Source of the DNA: a virus
Virus record (IMG/VR): IMGVR_UViG_3300002144_000408
Span: 1-21,069 of that record
Strand: one strand, 5' to 3'
DNA length: 21,069 bases
Under the pieces are notes generated by a model. It saw only the letters and a list, made by a program, of their open reading frames with translations. It was not told where the DNA came from and made no database searches. Positions within the stretch are counted from its first letter, which is position 1, and every line of letters starts with the position of its first letter. The translations under genes and the position numbers were made by a program. This document shows positions 1 to 6,610 of this stretch, piece by piece.

Positions 1-60
1 TCTGCCATCATCCTCCATGCCGAGGTCATATCCATTATATGTACCAATAAACACGCCCAT
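1..60 (-). CDS. 5' end of an unidentified phage gene (runs off the window)
   Basis: An ATG at 60 opens a frame of 20 codons that stays open to the window edge; the peptide begins MGVFIGTYNGYDL. A GGA-containing ribosome binding site overlaps the stop codon of the upstream nuclease gene, four bases away, so the two are probably co-transcribed and translationally coupled. Too little is visible to assign a family. Confidence 0.45.
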   Translation of the reverse strand, partial: MGVFIGTYNGYDLGMEDDGR

Positions 61-64
61 GTTT

Positions 65-760
65 TCATCCGTTATTATGTACCTTATCTTTTTCATAGAG
101 CTCTTTATATGTTGACCTTACAGCTTTAAAATGATCATTGTAATCAGCGGGCTCGAACTCAAACACTTGAGGTTCATTATCGTCAACTCCAATGAAGATC
201 ACTCCTTTCTTTACTTTGTTACCAGTCATTTCTTCAAATGCTTTTGCGTAGAAGGATACTTGCATATAATAGTTTAGAATCCATTCTTCTTTCTTTGGCT
301 TCCTTGATGTCTTAAAGTCTACGACAGCAAGTTCTCCATTCCATTCACAAATACAGTCAACTTGACCTGCGGTTTGTAATTCGTCAGAATAGAGGAAACA
401 CTCCTGGTACCAAATATTATTTATTCGTTCATCCAAGATAGGTTTCATTGTGTTGAATAGATGAACATTGGCAGGCATATGTTTTTTCGCAAAATCTGGG
501 TCGTTATCTAAATAATCTTCGCAGAGTTTATGAACGGCAGTACCACGTCGAGCAGCTTGAGTTGAAATTTTATCCGCTTCTGCATGACCAACACGATCTC
601 TCCATTTTTGTATATCCTCTTTACCGAGAATACCTAAGACAGTCGTAACTGAGGGATAACCAGCACCAGACGGAGTTTGGTAAATACGTTTACCATCTAC
701 GGATGCTCGAGTTAATTTTTCGAGGACAGGCGCCTCTGAATTGTGTTCAAATAATTTCAT
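65..760 (-). CDS. PD-(D/E)XK (RecB/Cas4-like) exonuclease domain protein
   Basis: This 231-aa protein carries the ordered motifs of the PDDEXK_1 / RecB-type nuclease fold: RGTAVH with a conserved His near residue 77, GQVD with Asp135, VDFK with Asp148 and Lys150, then a Gln167/Tyr171 pair in the following helix. Family members cut DNA with Mg2+ and in phages are thought to act in recombination, replication or host DNA breakdown. There is no helicase domain and no C-terminal Cys cluster like that of the Fe-S Cas4 nucleases, so it looks like a stand-alone nuclease. The start at 760 is the only reasonable ATG, with a GGA upstream at a slightly long spacing. It lies downstream of PhoH and just past a terminator-like hairpin, so expression may depend on read-through. 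Its exact substrate cannot be told from sequence. Confidence 0.8.
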   Translation of the reverse strand: MKLFEHNSEAPVLEKLTRASVDGKRIYQTPSGAGYPSVTTVLGILGKEDIQKWRDRVGHAEADKISTQAARRGTAVHKLCEDYLDNDPDFAKKHMPANVHLFNTMKPILDERINNIWYQECFLYSDELQTAGQVDCICEWNGELAVVDFKTSRKPKKEEWILNYYMQVSFYAKAFEEMTGNKVKKGVIFIGVDDNEPQVFEFEPADYNDHFKAVRSTYKELYEKDKVHNNG

Positions 761-789
761 AATATAATTTCCAATAAGTTAAGTAGAAA

Positions 790-809
790 GGGTGGCCTTG
801 CGACCACCC
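790..809 (-). terminator. Hairpin with GCAA tetraloop after phoH (probable Rho-independent terminator)
   Basis: Read on the minus strand, an eight-pair GC-rich stem (GGGTGGTC against GGCCACCC, one G-U pair) closes a GCAA loop and is followed by TTTCT. On the plus strand the wobble becomes a C-A mismatch, so the structure is tuned for minus-strand RNA. It begins seven bases past the phoH stop codon. The U-tract is short, so termination may be partial, or the hairpin may protect the mRNA 3' end. Confidence 0.65.
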
Positions 810-816
810 CTTCGAT

Positions 817-1575
817 TTAAGCCACCATACGAGGCTTTAGAGCGGTTGTCTCCTTTGCTATAATATATTCTTTAACTAAACCACTTCTTACGATATCTTC
901 AATTCCAAATTGAACTATCTTAAAAGAGTGGCTCATACGAGATAGGACTTTGAGGAAATCCTGAAGTCCTGAGTTGTCATGTTTGTGTCTAGTTCCAGCA
1001 AGATCATCCTGAGCAGTATCACCACAGAATATGATTCGTGACGAATCTCCGACTCGAGTAATAATACTATCGAGTTCGTGATAAGTCATACTTTGACATT
1101 CATCTACAATAATAATAGAATTATCAAACGTTAAACCTCTAACGAACGACGATGTCATAAATTTGACTGAAGACTTTTGAGATAAGATACTCCATGCGTC
1201 TCCTCGGCCAAATAAGTCGTTTATAATATCGGAATAAGGTACACTATATAAAGCTTCTTTCTGCGCTAGAGTACCAGGCATGAAACCTTGTTCTCTTGTT
1301 TGAACTGCAGAACGAACAATTATAACTTGATGGTAATCATCGTTACTTAATATATCACATAAGCCTAGATAAAGACCACACATTGTTTTTCCTGTACCTG
1401 CCGTACCAATGGCAGCGATATTATACCCAGCATTATAACTATCGAACATTTCACCTTGTGTATCCGTTAAGGGACGAATCTGATTCATGCTGAACTTAGA
1501 ATCCATTCTTGAACCCTCCTTTTCCCTTCGTGACATTTTTTTATCCTTTAGTGATATACGACGTGCTCTTGACAT
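817..1575 (-). CDS. phoH: PhoH-family P-loop ATPase
   Basis: This 252-aa protein has the full PhoH signature: Walker A GTAGTGKT at residues 57-64, the RSAV/QGFMPGT region near 88-102, RGLTF at 146-150, Walker B IIIVDECQ at 154-161, and FCGDTAQDD at 183-191. PhoH proteins are P-loop NTPases related to the N-terminal domain of superfamily I helicases. They are very common in marine phages; the link to phosphate starvation is often quoted but the phage role is unproven, and RNA handling is plausible. The start at 1575 has a strong AAGGAGG site. Two further in-frame ATGs at 1536 and 1506 also have strong Shine-Dalgarno sequences, so shorter forms are possible. The conserved core begins only after residue 24. 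A terminator-like hairpin follows the stop. Confidence 0.92.
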   Translation of the reverse strand: MSRARRISLKDKKMSRREKEGSRMDSKFSMNQIRPLTDTQGEMFDSYNAGYNIAAIGTAGTGKTMCGLYLGLCDILSNDDYHQVIIVRSAVQTREQGFMPGTLAQKEALYSVPYSDIINDLFGRGDAWSILSQKSSVKFMTSSFVRGLTFDNSIIIVDECQSMTYHELDSIITRVGDSSRIIFCGDTAQDDLAGTRHKHDNSGLQDFLKVLSRMSHSFKIVQFGIEDIVRSGLVKEYIIAKETTALKPRMVA

Positions 1576-1616
1576 AAAACCTCCTTTGCATCAACAGATG
1601 TAAGAAGCAATTAGAA

Positions 1617-1865
1617 TTACTTCCAATCGTTGATTTTGTTTCCAGTGTATGATTTGTTTTGTTTCATTGATGTAAGTAAATCACGAAAACCTTGGTCGGG
1701 TTTTGCTCGACCTAACCGTGCACTATCAATTAACGGTACGGAGCCGGTTATGACCTGTTGGATTTGGGGGTTGTCTTGTAGGTAGACTTCGCGGTCAGCC
1801 ATCTTCATAAACTTATCGAAGATATCACCTGAGCCGTCTTTGTTTTTAAATGAGTAGATTGGCAT
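1617..1865 (-). CDS. FmdB-like small phage protein lacking zinc-ribbon cysteines
   Basis: The 82-aa product starts MPIYSFKNKDG and continues with a KMADREVYLQDNP stretch and RLGRAKPDQGF. It matches the pattern of small T4-like marine phage proteins usually labelled FmdB-like regulators. True FmdB proteins have a CxxC...CxxC zinc ribbon after the N-terminal beta-strand. None of those cysteines is present here, so zinc binding and any DNA-binding role are doubtful. An exact TATAAATA late-promoter word lies about 30 bases upstream, suggesting late transcription separate from the HAD gene before it. An AGGA lies upstream but with long spacing (about 11 bases). The function is unknown; the family label rests on recall of similar proteins. 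Confidence 0.65.
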   Translation of the reverse strand: MPIYSFKNKDGSGDIFDKFMKMADREVYLQDNPQIQQVITGSVPLIDSARLGRAKPDQGFRDLLTSMKQNKSYTGNKINDWK

Positions 1866-1894
1866 CTAATATATTATCCTAACATTCATATAAT

Positions 1895-1902
1895 TATTTA
1901 TA
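1895..1902 (-). promoter_or_regulatory. T4-type late promoter word TATAAATA
   Basis: The minus strand reads TATAAATA, the exact -10 consensus used by the T4 gp55/gp33 late machinery, at the 3' end of the HAD gene and about 30 bases before the FmdB-like start. T4 late promoters need no -35 box and none is seen. In AT-rich DNA an 8-mer can arise by chance, so this is a candidate supported mainly by its placement. Confidence 0.4.
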
Positions 1903-2479
1903 CGATTGACTCATAGATTTCTTTCCAATTTTTAACTTTTATTATATCATTATTAATATAGTCTTTATTGAAATCGTGTTCTATTAAAATTGATCTGAGA
2001 CCCAGATCAACTCCGCATTCAGCATTGAGAGGTTTATCTTCGACCCAAATACATCCGCTATCTTTATAAGGTAATAGACCTTCGTCTTTATCAGCTCCAC
2101 AGTCCAAACATATTAGTTCTTCAAACACGCCTTTACCAAATAGTCTTTCAAGATTTTCCATTCTTGCTTTCTTGGCGTATTCATCTTTTGATAAAGAAGT
2201 AATACAATGAAAGACATATCCTTCACTGTGTAATCTTTTAACGTATTTAATTGCGTCTCTTAAACCAGGTAGGAATCCAATCCTTGCAGATTCATTAAAC
2301 TGTCTTACAAGTCTCTTCGCGGAAGATTTTTCAATACCAAATGTTGCTTCAATATCATAAACGCCTTCAGTTGCAACTTTATAGCCATTCTCTGCCATCC
2401 ACTTGTAGAAGCTGTATTTCCAATCAAGGAGAACACCATCACAATCTACGAGGATTAGTTTGTCTTTTCTGTGGTCCAT
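1898..2479 (-). CDS. HAD-superfamily phosphatase (5'-nucleotidase-like)
   Basis: The 193-aa protein contains HAD motif I as LVDCDGVLLDW (nucleophile Asp12, acid/base Asp14), motif II Thr94 in CITSLS, a lysine-rich helix that may supply motif III, and motif IV as WVEDKP (Glu147, Asp148). The cap insertion after motif I is helical, as in 5'(3')-deoxyribonucleotidases and related phosphatases. A role in trimming nucleoside monophosphates fits the nucleotide-rich neighbourhood but is inference. The start is set at the ATG at 2479, which has AGGA five bases upstream; a longer reading frame begins only with TTG and has no site. A perfect TTGACA/TATAAT promoter lies just upstream, so this gene likely opens its own transcript. 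Confidence 0.75.
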   Translation of the reverse strand: MDHRKDKLILVDCDGVLLDWKYSFYKWMAENGYKVATEGVYDIEATFGIEKSSAKRLVRQFNESARIGFLPGLRDAIKYVKRLHSEGYVFHCITSLSKDEYAKKARMENLERLFGKGVFEELICLDCGADKDEGLLPYKDSGCIWVEDKPLNAECGVDLGLRSILIEHDFNKDYINNDIIKVKNWKEIYESIV

Positions 2480-2511
2480 ATTATTCCTGTTTATTATCAA
2501 TTTATACAACT

Positions 2512-2540
2512 ATTATAACAAACAATTGACCGGATGTCAA
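2512..2540 (-). promoter_or_regulatory. Perfect sigma70-type promoter P1 (TTGACA-N17-TATAAT)
   Basis: On the minus strand TTGACA at 2540-2535 and TATAAT at 2517-2512 are separated by exactly 17 bases. Transcription would start near 2505, about 25 bases before the HAD phosphatase ATG. The word TTGTATAAATTG just after the -10 recurs at the ligase promoter. Confidence 0.85.
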
Positions 2541-2545
2541 TGGTT

Positions 2546-2692
2546 TTATGAAAGAAAAGTTCTTTTATCAGAGAATTTCTGCTTTTGGAGGTCTTTCCTT
2601 GCCTGGTTCTTCTTTTTCTTTTGTTTCCGATCTTGTATCTTCGGTTCATACCAATCATCAGAATGAATGGTTGATTTGCGCTGCCGAGGCAT
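2546..2692 (-). CDS. Small, very basic 48-aa protein
   Basis: An ATG at 2692 with AAGGA eight bases upstream opens a 48-codon frame starting MPRQRKSTIHSDDWYEP. The middle is a lysine- and arginine-rich block with a run of KKKKN. It follows the DUF6433-like gene by 14 bases and ends a few bases before the -35 box of promoter P1, a tidy fit between two gene units. The overlapping longer frame (2497-2697) starts at TTG and runs through the promoter, so it is the less likely choice. The composition suggests nucleic acid or ribosome contact, but no family is recognised. Confidence 0.55.
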   Translation of the reverse strand: MPRQRKSTIHSDDWYEPKIQDRKQKKKKNQARKDLQKQKFSDKRTFLS

Positions 2693-2706
2693 AGCAATTT
2701 TCCTTA

Positions 2707-3141
2707 TTACTTAAAGTTAAGTGGATCTGTGAATAGTGTTGGAAAAGCTAATTCCAATGTTTTCTTTGTAAGCCCTTTAATTGGAGTATGAGAAATCATA
2801 TTCTCTGATAACATATTTGCATCTGGAATGTATAAGTCTTCAAGTAATTGAATAAACAATGCTTCTCTTCTATTCTTATTGAGGTTATCGTATCCACCGC
2901 CTTTAAAGAAAATTCTCAAACGTCTTGCTTCTCTATATAACATAGTTTCAAGATCGACGAGAATATTCTCTTTGAATGGTGGTTTCGTATCAGGTACTAA
3001 GAACTCAATATCTTTGTCGTAAATCAAACGAAGTACTTGTCTTAGTGGTACGGTGTCGTGTTTTTGTAAGTGCTCGACTTTTTCCTTTACACTTTTTGCC
3101 GCAGCTGTATTAATTATATCTGAGATTGCCATTCTTAACAT
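2707..3141 (-). CDS. DUF6433-like conserved T4-type marine phage protein
   Basis: This 144-aa protein begins MLRMAISDIINTAAAK and ends with the pattern ...LLEDLYIPDANML...IKGLTKKTLELAFP. That layout recalls the DUF6433 family found in T4-like marine phages. It appears helical, with no transmembrane segment or catalytic motif. The ATG at 3141 sits just after the RNase H stop at 3143 and uses an AGGA located inside the RNase H reading frame, so translation is coupled. Stable linkage to the RNase H/FEN gene hints at a DNA-replication role, which is inference only. Confidence 0.65.
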   Translation of the reverse strand: MLRMAISDIINTAAAKSVKEKVEHLQKHDTVPLRQVLRLIYDKDIEFLVPDTKPPFKENILVDLETMLYREARRLRIFFKGGGYDNLNKNRREALFIQLLEDLYIPDANMLSENMISHTPIKGLTKKTLELAFPTLFTDPLNFK

Positions 3142-3142
3142 A

Positions 3143-4000
3143 TTAAAAATCCTGTATATCACCAACCAAATTTTTCAACTTTTGCTTAATGAAGTAATTG
3201 AATAAGTGAGACCTTCCCACCTCTTCTTGGTTATTATAAGCCTCAAGAATATTATCAACAAACTCCTGAGGTATCATAGTAAGATCAATCATTTGTTTAT
3301 TACGATTGAACCTTAATTTTGTTTCTTCGTCCATTGCGCTTGGATCTTTACTATATAATTCAATACGCTTCTTAGTCATTGGTTTTTGTCTTTCACCAAT
3401 AGCAAGACAATTATCAGGACTTAATATGTTTGGTACACCATCACCAGTGTCACCACGAAGAACGTGTTCTGTTATATATTGCTGAGGATTTGCATGTCTT
3501 ACAAACTTCTTAAGGACGGGATTGTATTGGTCAACATTTGCGAATCTTTGTAATTGAATAAAGTCCTTATCACCAGACAGAATCAGAATCTTTTCTGCTC
3601 CTGTATTCAATTCAGTACCATGTTCTATACAGAGTGCTGCGATAATATCATCAGCTTCGCAACGATCAACATAGACTACTTTGTAAGGAAAGAACTCTTC
3701 AATTTCTCTACGTATTTGGTGGATGATATCAAACAAAGCATTCCAATCGAGTTCAGAATCATCTCTGTTCTTTTTACGATTTGCTTTATAGTATGGAAAG
3801 TAATCTTTTCTCCATACGTTTGTGTTATCAGCGCAGATTACGATTTCGCCGTATTCTTTCGAAAACTTCTTGCGATTGAATCTTATTGAATTGAGGAACA
3901 TGTGACGAAGTAGATTCTCATCAACTTCCATGTTTGTGTGATTACCAATACCTGCGAAAAGACTCGCGAGCATTACTTGGTTATAGTCAACTAATATCAT
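3143..4000 (-). CDS. rnh: RNase H / FEN1-family 5'-3' exonuclease (T4 rnh-like)
   Basis: The 285-aa protein has the acidic metal-binding residues of the FEN/T4 RNase H family in order: Asp5 in LVDYN, Asp58 in ICADN, the RKDYFPYYKANR helical-arch segment at 64-75, EADDIIA with Glu115/Asp117/Asp118, SGDKDF with Asp144/Asp146, and GDTGDGVPN with Asp184/Asp187 leading into the helix-hairpin-helix. T4 RNase H removes RNA primers and adjacent DNA from Okazaki fragments, working with DNA ligase, which is also encoded here. The length is close to that of T4 RNase H (about 305 aa). A perfect consensus promoter sits 32-60 bases upstream of the ATG. The next gene overlaps its translation signals. Confidence 0.88.
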   Translation of the reverse strand: MILVDYNQVMLASLFAGIGNHTNMEVDENLLRHMFLNSIRFNRKKFSKEYGEIVICADNTNVWRKDYFPYYKANRKKNRDDSELDWNALFDIIHQIRREIEEFFPYKVVYVDRCEADDIIAALCIEHGTELNTGAEKILILSGDKDFIQLQRFANVDQYNPVLKKFVRHANPQQYITEHVLRGDTGDGVPNILSPDNCLAIGERQKPMTKKRIELYSKDPSAMDEETKLRFNRNKQMIDLTMIPQEFVDNILEAYNNQEEVGRSHLFNYFIKQKLKNLVGDIQDF

Positions 4001-4031
4001 AATTTATCCATTATTTACATTTACAGATTAT

Positions 4032-4060
4032 ATTATATCAAACATCTTCATCAATGTCAA
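4032..4060 (-). promoter_or_regulatory. Perfect sigma70-type promoter P2 (TTGACA-N17-TATAAT)
   Basis: TTGACA at 4060-4055 and TATAAT at 4037-4032 (minus strand) are 17 bases apart. The -35 box lies inside the last codons of the preceding gene. Transcription would begin near 4025, 25 bases before the RNase H start codon. Confidence 0.85.
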
Positions 4061-4424
4061 TGGTTTCTTCTAAATTCTTTTTCAAACTACCGGCCACTTG
4101 AGTCTCATCACTATCGAGAATCTCAACATTTTGTTTGGCAAAATGTTGAAGTTGATGTTCTTCTCCCATTGTTTGTAGATGTAACGAACGAATAGATTCA
4201 AAGATTAAAATCATACTTGGAAAATATGTTTCAAAGTCTTCATCAAAATCGCAGCCTGCTCTTGCCATTTCTCCCAGTACGTTCTCCCATATAATTTCTG
4301 CTAATTCTGATGAATAAGATTCTTTATAATCTCTTATCTTCTCCGCAACACTTTCCTCATTAATTGGAGGATTAGAATGTATCTTTGGAAAATATATAAG
4401 GTTGTCTTTATTCTTGGTAGGCAT
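4038..4424 (-). CDS. Acidic protein of unknown function
   Basis: This 128-aa, strongly acidic protein has a short N-terminal segment (MPTKNKDNLIYFPKIH), a predicted helical middle, and an acidic tail ending DIDEDV. No catalytic motif, cysteine pair or membrane segment is visible. The start is set at the ATG at 4424; in-frame GTG (4427) and TTG (4430) codons precede it and the AGGA upstream could serve any of them. It overlaps the end of the glycosyltransferase gene by 17 bases, so the two are probably translated together. Its stop codon lies within promoter P2. Confidence 0.6.
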   Translation of the reverse strand: MPTKNKDNLIYFPKIHSNPPINEESVAEKIRDYKESYSSELAEIIWENVLGEMARAGCDFDEDFETYFPSMILIFESIRSLHLQTMGEEHQLQHFAKQNVEILDSDETQVAGSLKKNLEETIDIDEDV

Positions 4425-5370
4425 CACCAATATTCCTCAATAGAGTGTTCCACATTGTGGAAAATGATTGTATGTTGTTTCTTGCCAAATTAAATCTATC
4501 AGAGAAGGTAAATCCATTAAAGTAATTAGGATCGTTCTTCATCGCTATTAGAATTTGTTTTGCTACTGAAAACGCATAATTTGCATGATGATTCATATCT
4601 TCATTCCAATCATACATAATAGTTGCATTAGCACCAGTCTCAGGCAACGCTCCATAGTTTGGATGAATACAAATCATTTGAGATTTAATCGCTTCGAGTA
4701 ATGCAATACAAGATGTCTCTTTCCATATATTAGGATATAGGAAAATATGAGATTTCTTTAACGCTGCTAATACTTCATCATTTGACTTAACACCATGATA
4801 AGTCATATTAGGATGTTGCTTAATCTGTTCATATAATGGTTTATATGCTTCGTCTCGATTTTTCCAACCATAAATTTCAAATCCTGAATAGACATCGAGA
4901 TGGATATTTTTGAATTCTTTTGCTAACGAAGCAAAGATAGGAACAAGCAGTTCTAAACCACGGTGAGGAGTTGTATGATATACGAAACGAATTGTTTCCA
5001 TATCTTTTTCTTGTGGGTCATACTTTACTTCAACGGCATTATGAATAACAGAACATTTACCGTAAGGTATACCGAACCGCATAATGTACTGATCTCTTTG
5101 CCACGCTGTCACAAAGACAAAGTGATGAAACTTCTGCCAGCCTTCATCTTTTAAAATTTGATTTTCTGGATCTTCCGATAGATCATGACACCAAAAGATA
5201 TTTGGTACATCATTATATAGTTCTCTTGGTCTTGATAAATGGATAGCAACCTTTTCAAGTACTTCCGCGTCCATGTTATCAATCAATCGTTGTCTCATCA
5301 TTTCACTTCCGCCTTTTGAATTAGCAGACAGTTCTGAATCAATCACTACACCTTTATAAATGCAACTCAT
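4408..5370 (-). CDS. GT-B fold glycosyltransferase (GT4/group 1-like)
   Basis: The 320-aa product looks like a compact group 1 glycosyltransferase. An N-terminal KGGSEMM segment corresponds to the glycine-rich acceptor-side loop. WCHDLSE and FVFVTAWQRDQ resemble the end of the first Rossmann domain, followed by a VYHTTPHRGLELL segment equivalent to the SR-x-x-K-G region. Near residues 215-230 is the donor-site pattern KETSCIALLEAI, which matches the EX7E-type motif. Such enzymes move a sugar from a nucleotide sugar to an acceptor. The acceptor is unknown: modified phage DNA bases, a virion protein or host surface glycans are all possible. A GGAG site seven bases before the ATG supports the start. 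Confidence 0.78.
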   Translation of the reverse strand: MSCIYKGVVIDSELSANSKGGSEMMRQRLIDNMDAEVLEKVAIHLSRPRELYNDVPNIFWCHDLSEDPENQILKDEGWQKFHHFVFVTAWQRDQYIMRFGIPYGKCSVIHNAVEVKYDPQEKDMETIRFVYHTTPHRGLELLVPIFASLAKEFKNIHLDVYSGFEIYGWKNRDEAYKPLYEQIKQHPNMTYHGVKSNDEVLAALKKSHIFLYPNIWKETSCIALLEAIKSQMICIHPNYGALPETGANATIMYDWNEDMNHHANYAFSVAKQILIAMKNDPNYFNGFTFSDRFNLARNNIQSFSTMWNTLLRNIGDAYQE

Positions 5371-5387
5371 TTTATTTCTCCATTATT

Positions 5388-6020
5388 TTACTTGAGGGCA
5401 TGGGCCTCATTAATTTCATTGTATACGTCAGTAAGAGCAGAATGAAACGCAGCTACTGAACCATTGTTATGTATTCTATATGTAGCAATATCCATTTCTT
5501 CATTAAGGACGTATGCTTTATCAACTGCAGTAGCTCCATTAATAGTGTATTCTTTAATTAGCTTACCATTAAAGTACTTTCTTGAATCTGTTGAATAGTT
5601 GTGTCCTTCTCGAGTTAATTGAACAATGATAACGTTTTCTTTGCCAACTTTTTGAATGATAGGTTCAAGTTCTTCAACAAATCCACCATCCGCTAATGCA
5701 TAGTTATTGCCTTCGAATATTTCGTTAGCAACTGATTGTCCAAAGTAATCCAAACCTTTCTTTGGTTTGATAATATTTTCAGATACATGAATCATTGCTT
5801 CGCGTCTTGACATACCGTTTAGAGCAAACTCTTTCTTTTCTTTTTGCTCTCTATCATTATAGCCTTCCATGAACCATCTTTTATTAACCTCAAAGTGTTC
5901 AAAAGTTTCTTTAAATAATTGATACTTAAAGCTGAGATTACCAAATCCGAATTTTTCTTTGAAGAAGCTTGCTGCTTCGTCCTTTCCTGAAGCTGGGGGT
6001 CCGTTAAATATTACTATCAT
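5388..6020 (-). CDS. P-loop nucleotide kinase, dNMP kinase-like
   Basis: The protein starts MIVIFNGPPASGKDEAA, a beta-strand followed by the Walker A loop GPPASGKD at about residues 7-14. The Asp after the P-loop Lys also occurs in T4 gp1-type deoxynucleoside monophosphate kinases. Arg/Lys-rich NMP-binding and lid-like stretches follow (GYNDREQKEKKEF; QLTREGHNYSTDSRKYF), giving 210 aa, near T4 gp1 (241 aa). The role would be to phosphorylate dNMPs for phage DNA synthesis. The ATG at 6020 is chosen over an upstream frame because it places the P-loop at the N-terminus, as usual; it overlaps the end of the RuvC-like gene by 17 bases. A TTGACA/TATAAT promoter lies about 90 bases upstream inside that gene. 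Confidence 0.7.
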   Translation of the reverse strand: MIVIFNGPPASGKDEAASFFKEKFGFGNLSFKYQLFKETFEHFEVNKRWFMEGYNDREQKEKKEFALNGMSRREAMIHVSENIIKPKKGLDYFGQSVANEIFEGNNYALADGGFVEELEPIIQKVGKENVIIVQLTREGHNYSTDSRKYFNGKLIKEYTINGATAVDKAYVLNEEMDIATYRIHNNGSVAAFHSALTDVYNEINEAHALK

Positions 6021-6573
6021 ATTTCTTCTCTGTAAGTTGTGTGAAACCATATTTACAAATATAGTAGGCATCTACAATATCAGTTATAGGGTTCCATGAT
6101 TTGTTTATTATACCACATTTTTCGCGAATGTCAATAGATGTTTCTAATTCAAATGCTTTTATCATTGCTTCTTTATTTGCATTGCCTTTACCACACCCAA
6201 ACTTTTTAATCATTGTTGGTGGATAGACATCATAAGCGATTCCTTTCTCCCATAGTTTATGTTTAAGTAAACCACAGTTCTCTGCTATTTGAAATACTCT
6301 ACCAACCGCTCCAAATGCGTATCCTTCAATTCCAACAAAGTCACACTCAAAACATTTATCTTGAGACCAAGATCCAATGATATCATATCTGTCTTGATCG
6401 TTGAACCAAGTATCTGGATACATTGTTGCTTGATACTGCCCTTTCTCTCCAATTAGCAATTTCTTTTGCTTTACATAATAATAAAAAGTACAGTTATCGT
6501 AACTCCATTCTTCACCTTCATGAACACAAATTGCTGGACTACTTAAACTGTAGTCAACACCAGCGACTCTCAT
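6004..6573 (-). CDS. RuvC-like RNase H-fold nuclease (putative Holliday junction resolvase)
   Basis: The 189-aa protein begins MRVAGVDYSLSSPAI, which places the first catalytic Asp at position 7 in a GxD beta-strand as in RuvC. VGIEGYAFG supplies Glu83 as the second acid, and PITDIVDAYYI near the C-terminus supplies the paired acids Asp165 and Asp168 (DxxDA). The GKGNANKEAM stretch resembles the RuvC region leading into the last helix. RuvC-type enzymes resolve four-way DNA junctions; T4 uses the unrelated endonuclease VII, so this would be a different solution in this phage. The ATG at 6573 has GGGG upstream, and a longer frame would add an implausible leader. Confidence 0.72.
   Translation of the reverse strand: MRVAGVDYSLSSPAICVHEGEEWSYDNCTFYYYVKQKKLLIGEKGQYQATMYPDTWFNDQDRYDIIGSWSQDKCFECDFVGIEGYAFGAVGRVFQIAENCGLLKHKLWEKGIAYDVYPPTMIKKFGCGKGNANKEAMIKAFELETSIDIREKCGIINKSWNPITDIVDAYYICKYGFTQLTEKKYDSNI
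6107..6134 (-). promoter_or_regulatory. Sigma70-type promoter P3 (TTGACA-N16-TATAAT)
   Basis: Minus-strand TTGACA at 6134-6129 and TATAAT at 6112-6107 are 16 bases apart, one short of the other six. It is inside the RuvC-like coding region and would serve the P-loop kinase and glycosyltransferase, with a start point near 6100. Confidence 0.75.
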
Positions 6574-6602
6574 AATAAACCCCATAATATGTATTATGGT
6601 AT

Positions 6603-6610
6603 TATTTATT
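6603..6610 (-). promoter_or_regulatory. Possible late-promoter variant AATAAATA
   Basis: AATAAATA on the minus strand is one base from the T4 late consensus and sits 30 bases before the RuvC-like ATG, at the end of the wall hydrolase gene. The placement resembles that of the exact TATAAATA sites, but the match is weaker and could be chance. Confidence 0.25.

Noticed and set aside
2497-2697. 66-aa minus-strand ORF upstream of the HAD gene
   Set aside because: It begins at TTG, crosses promoter P1, and overlaps the better 48-aa ORF with an ATG and a good ribosome site.
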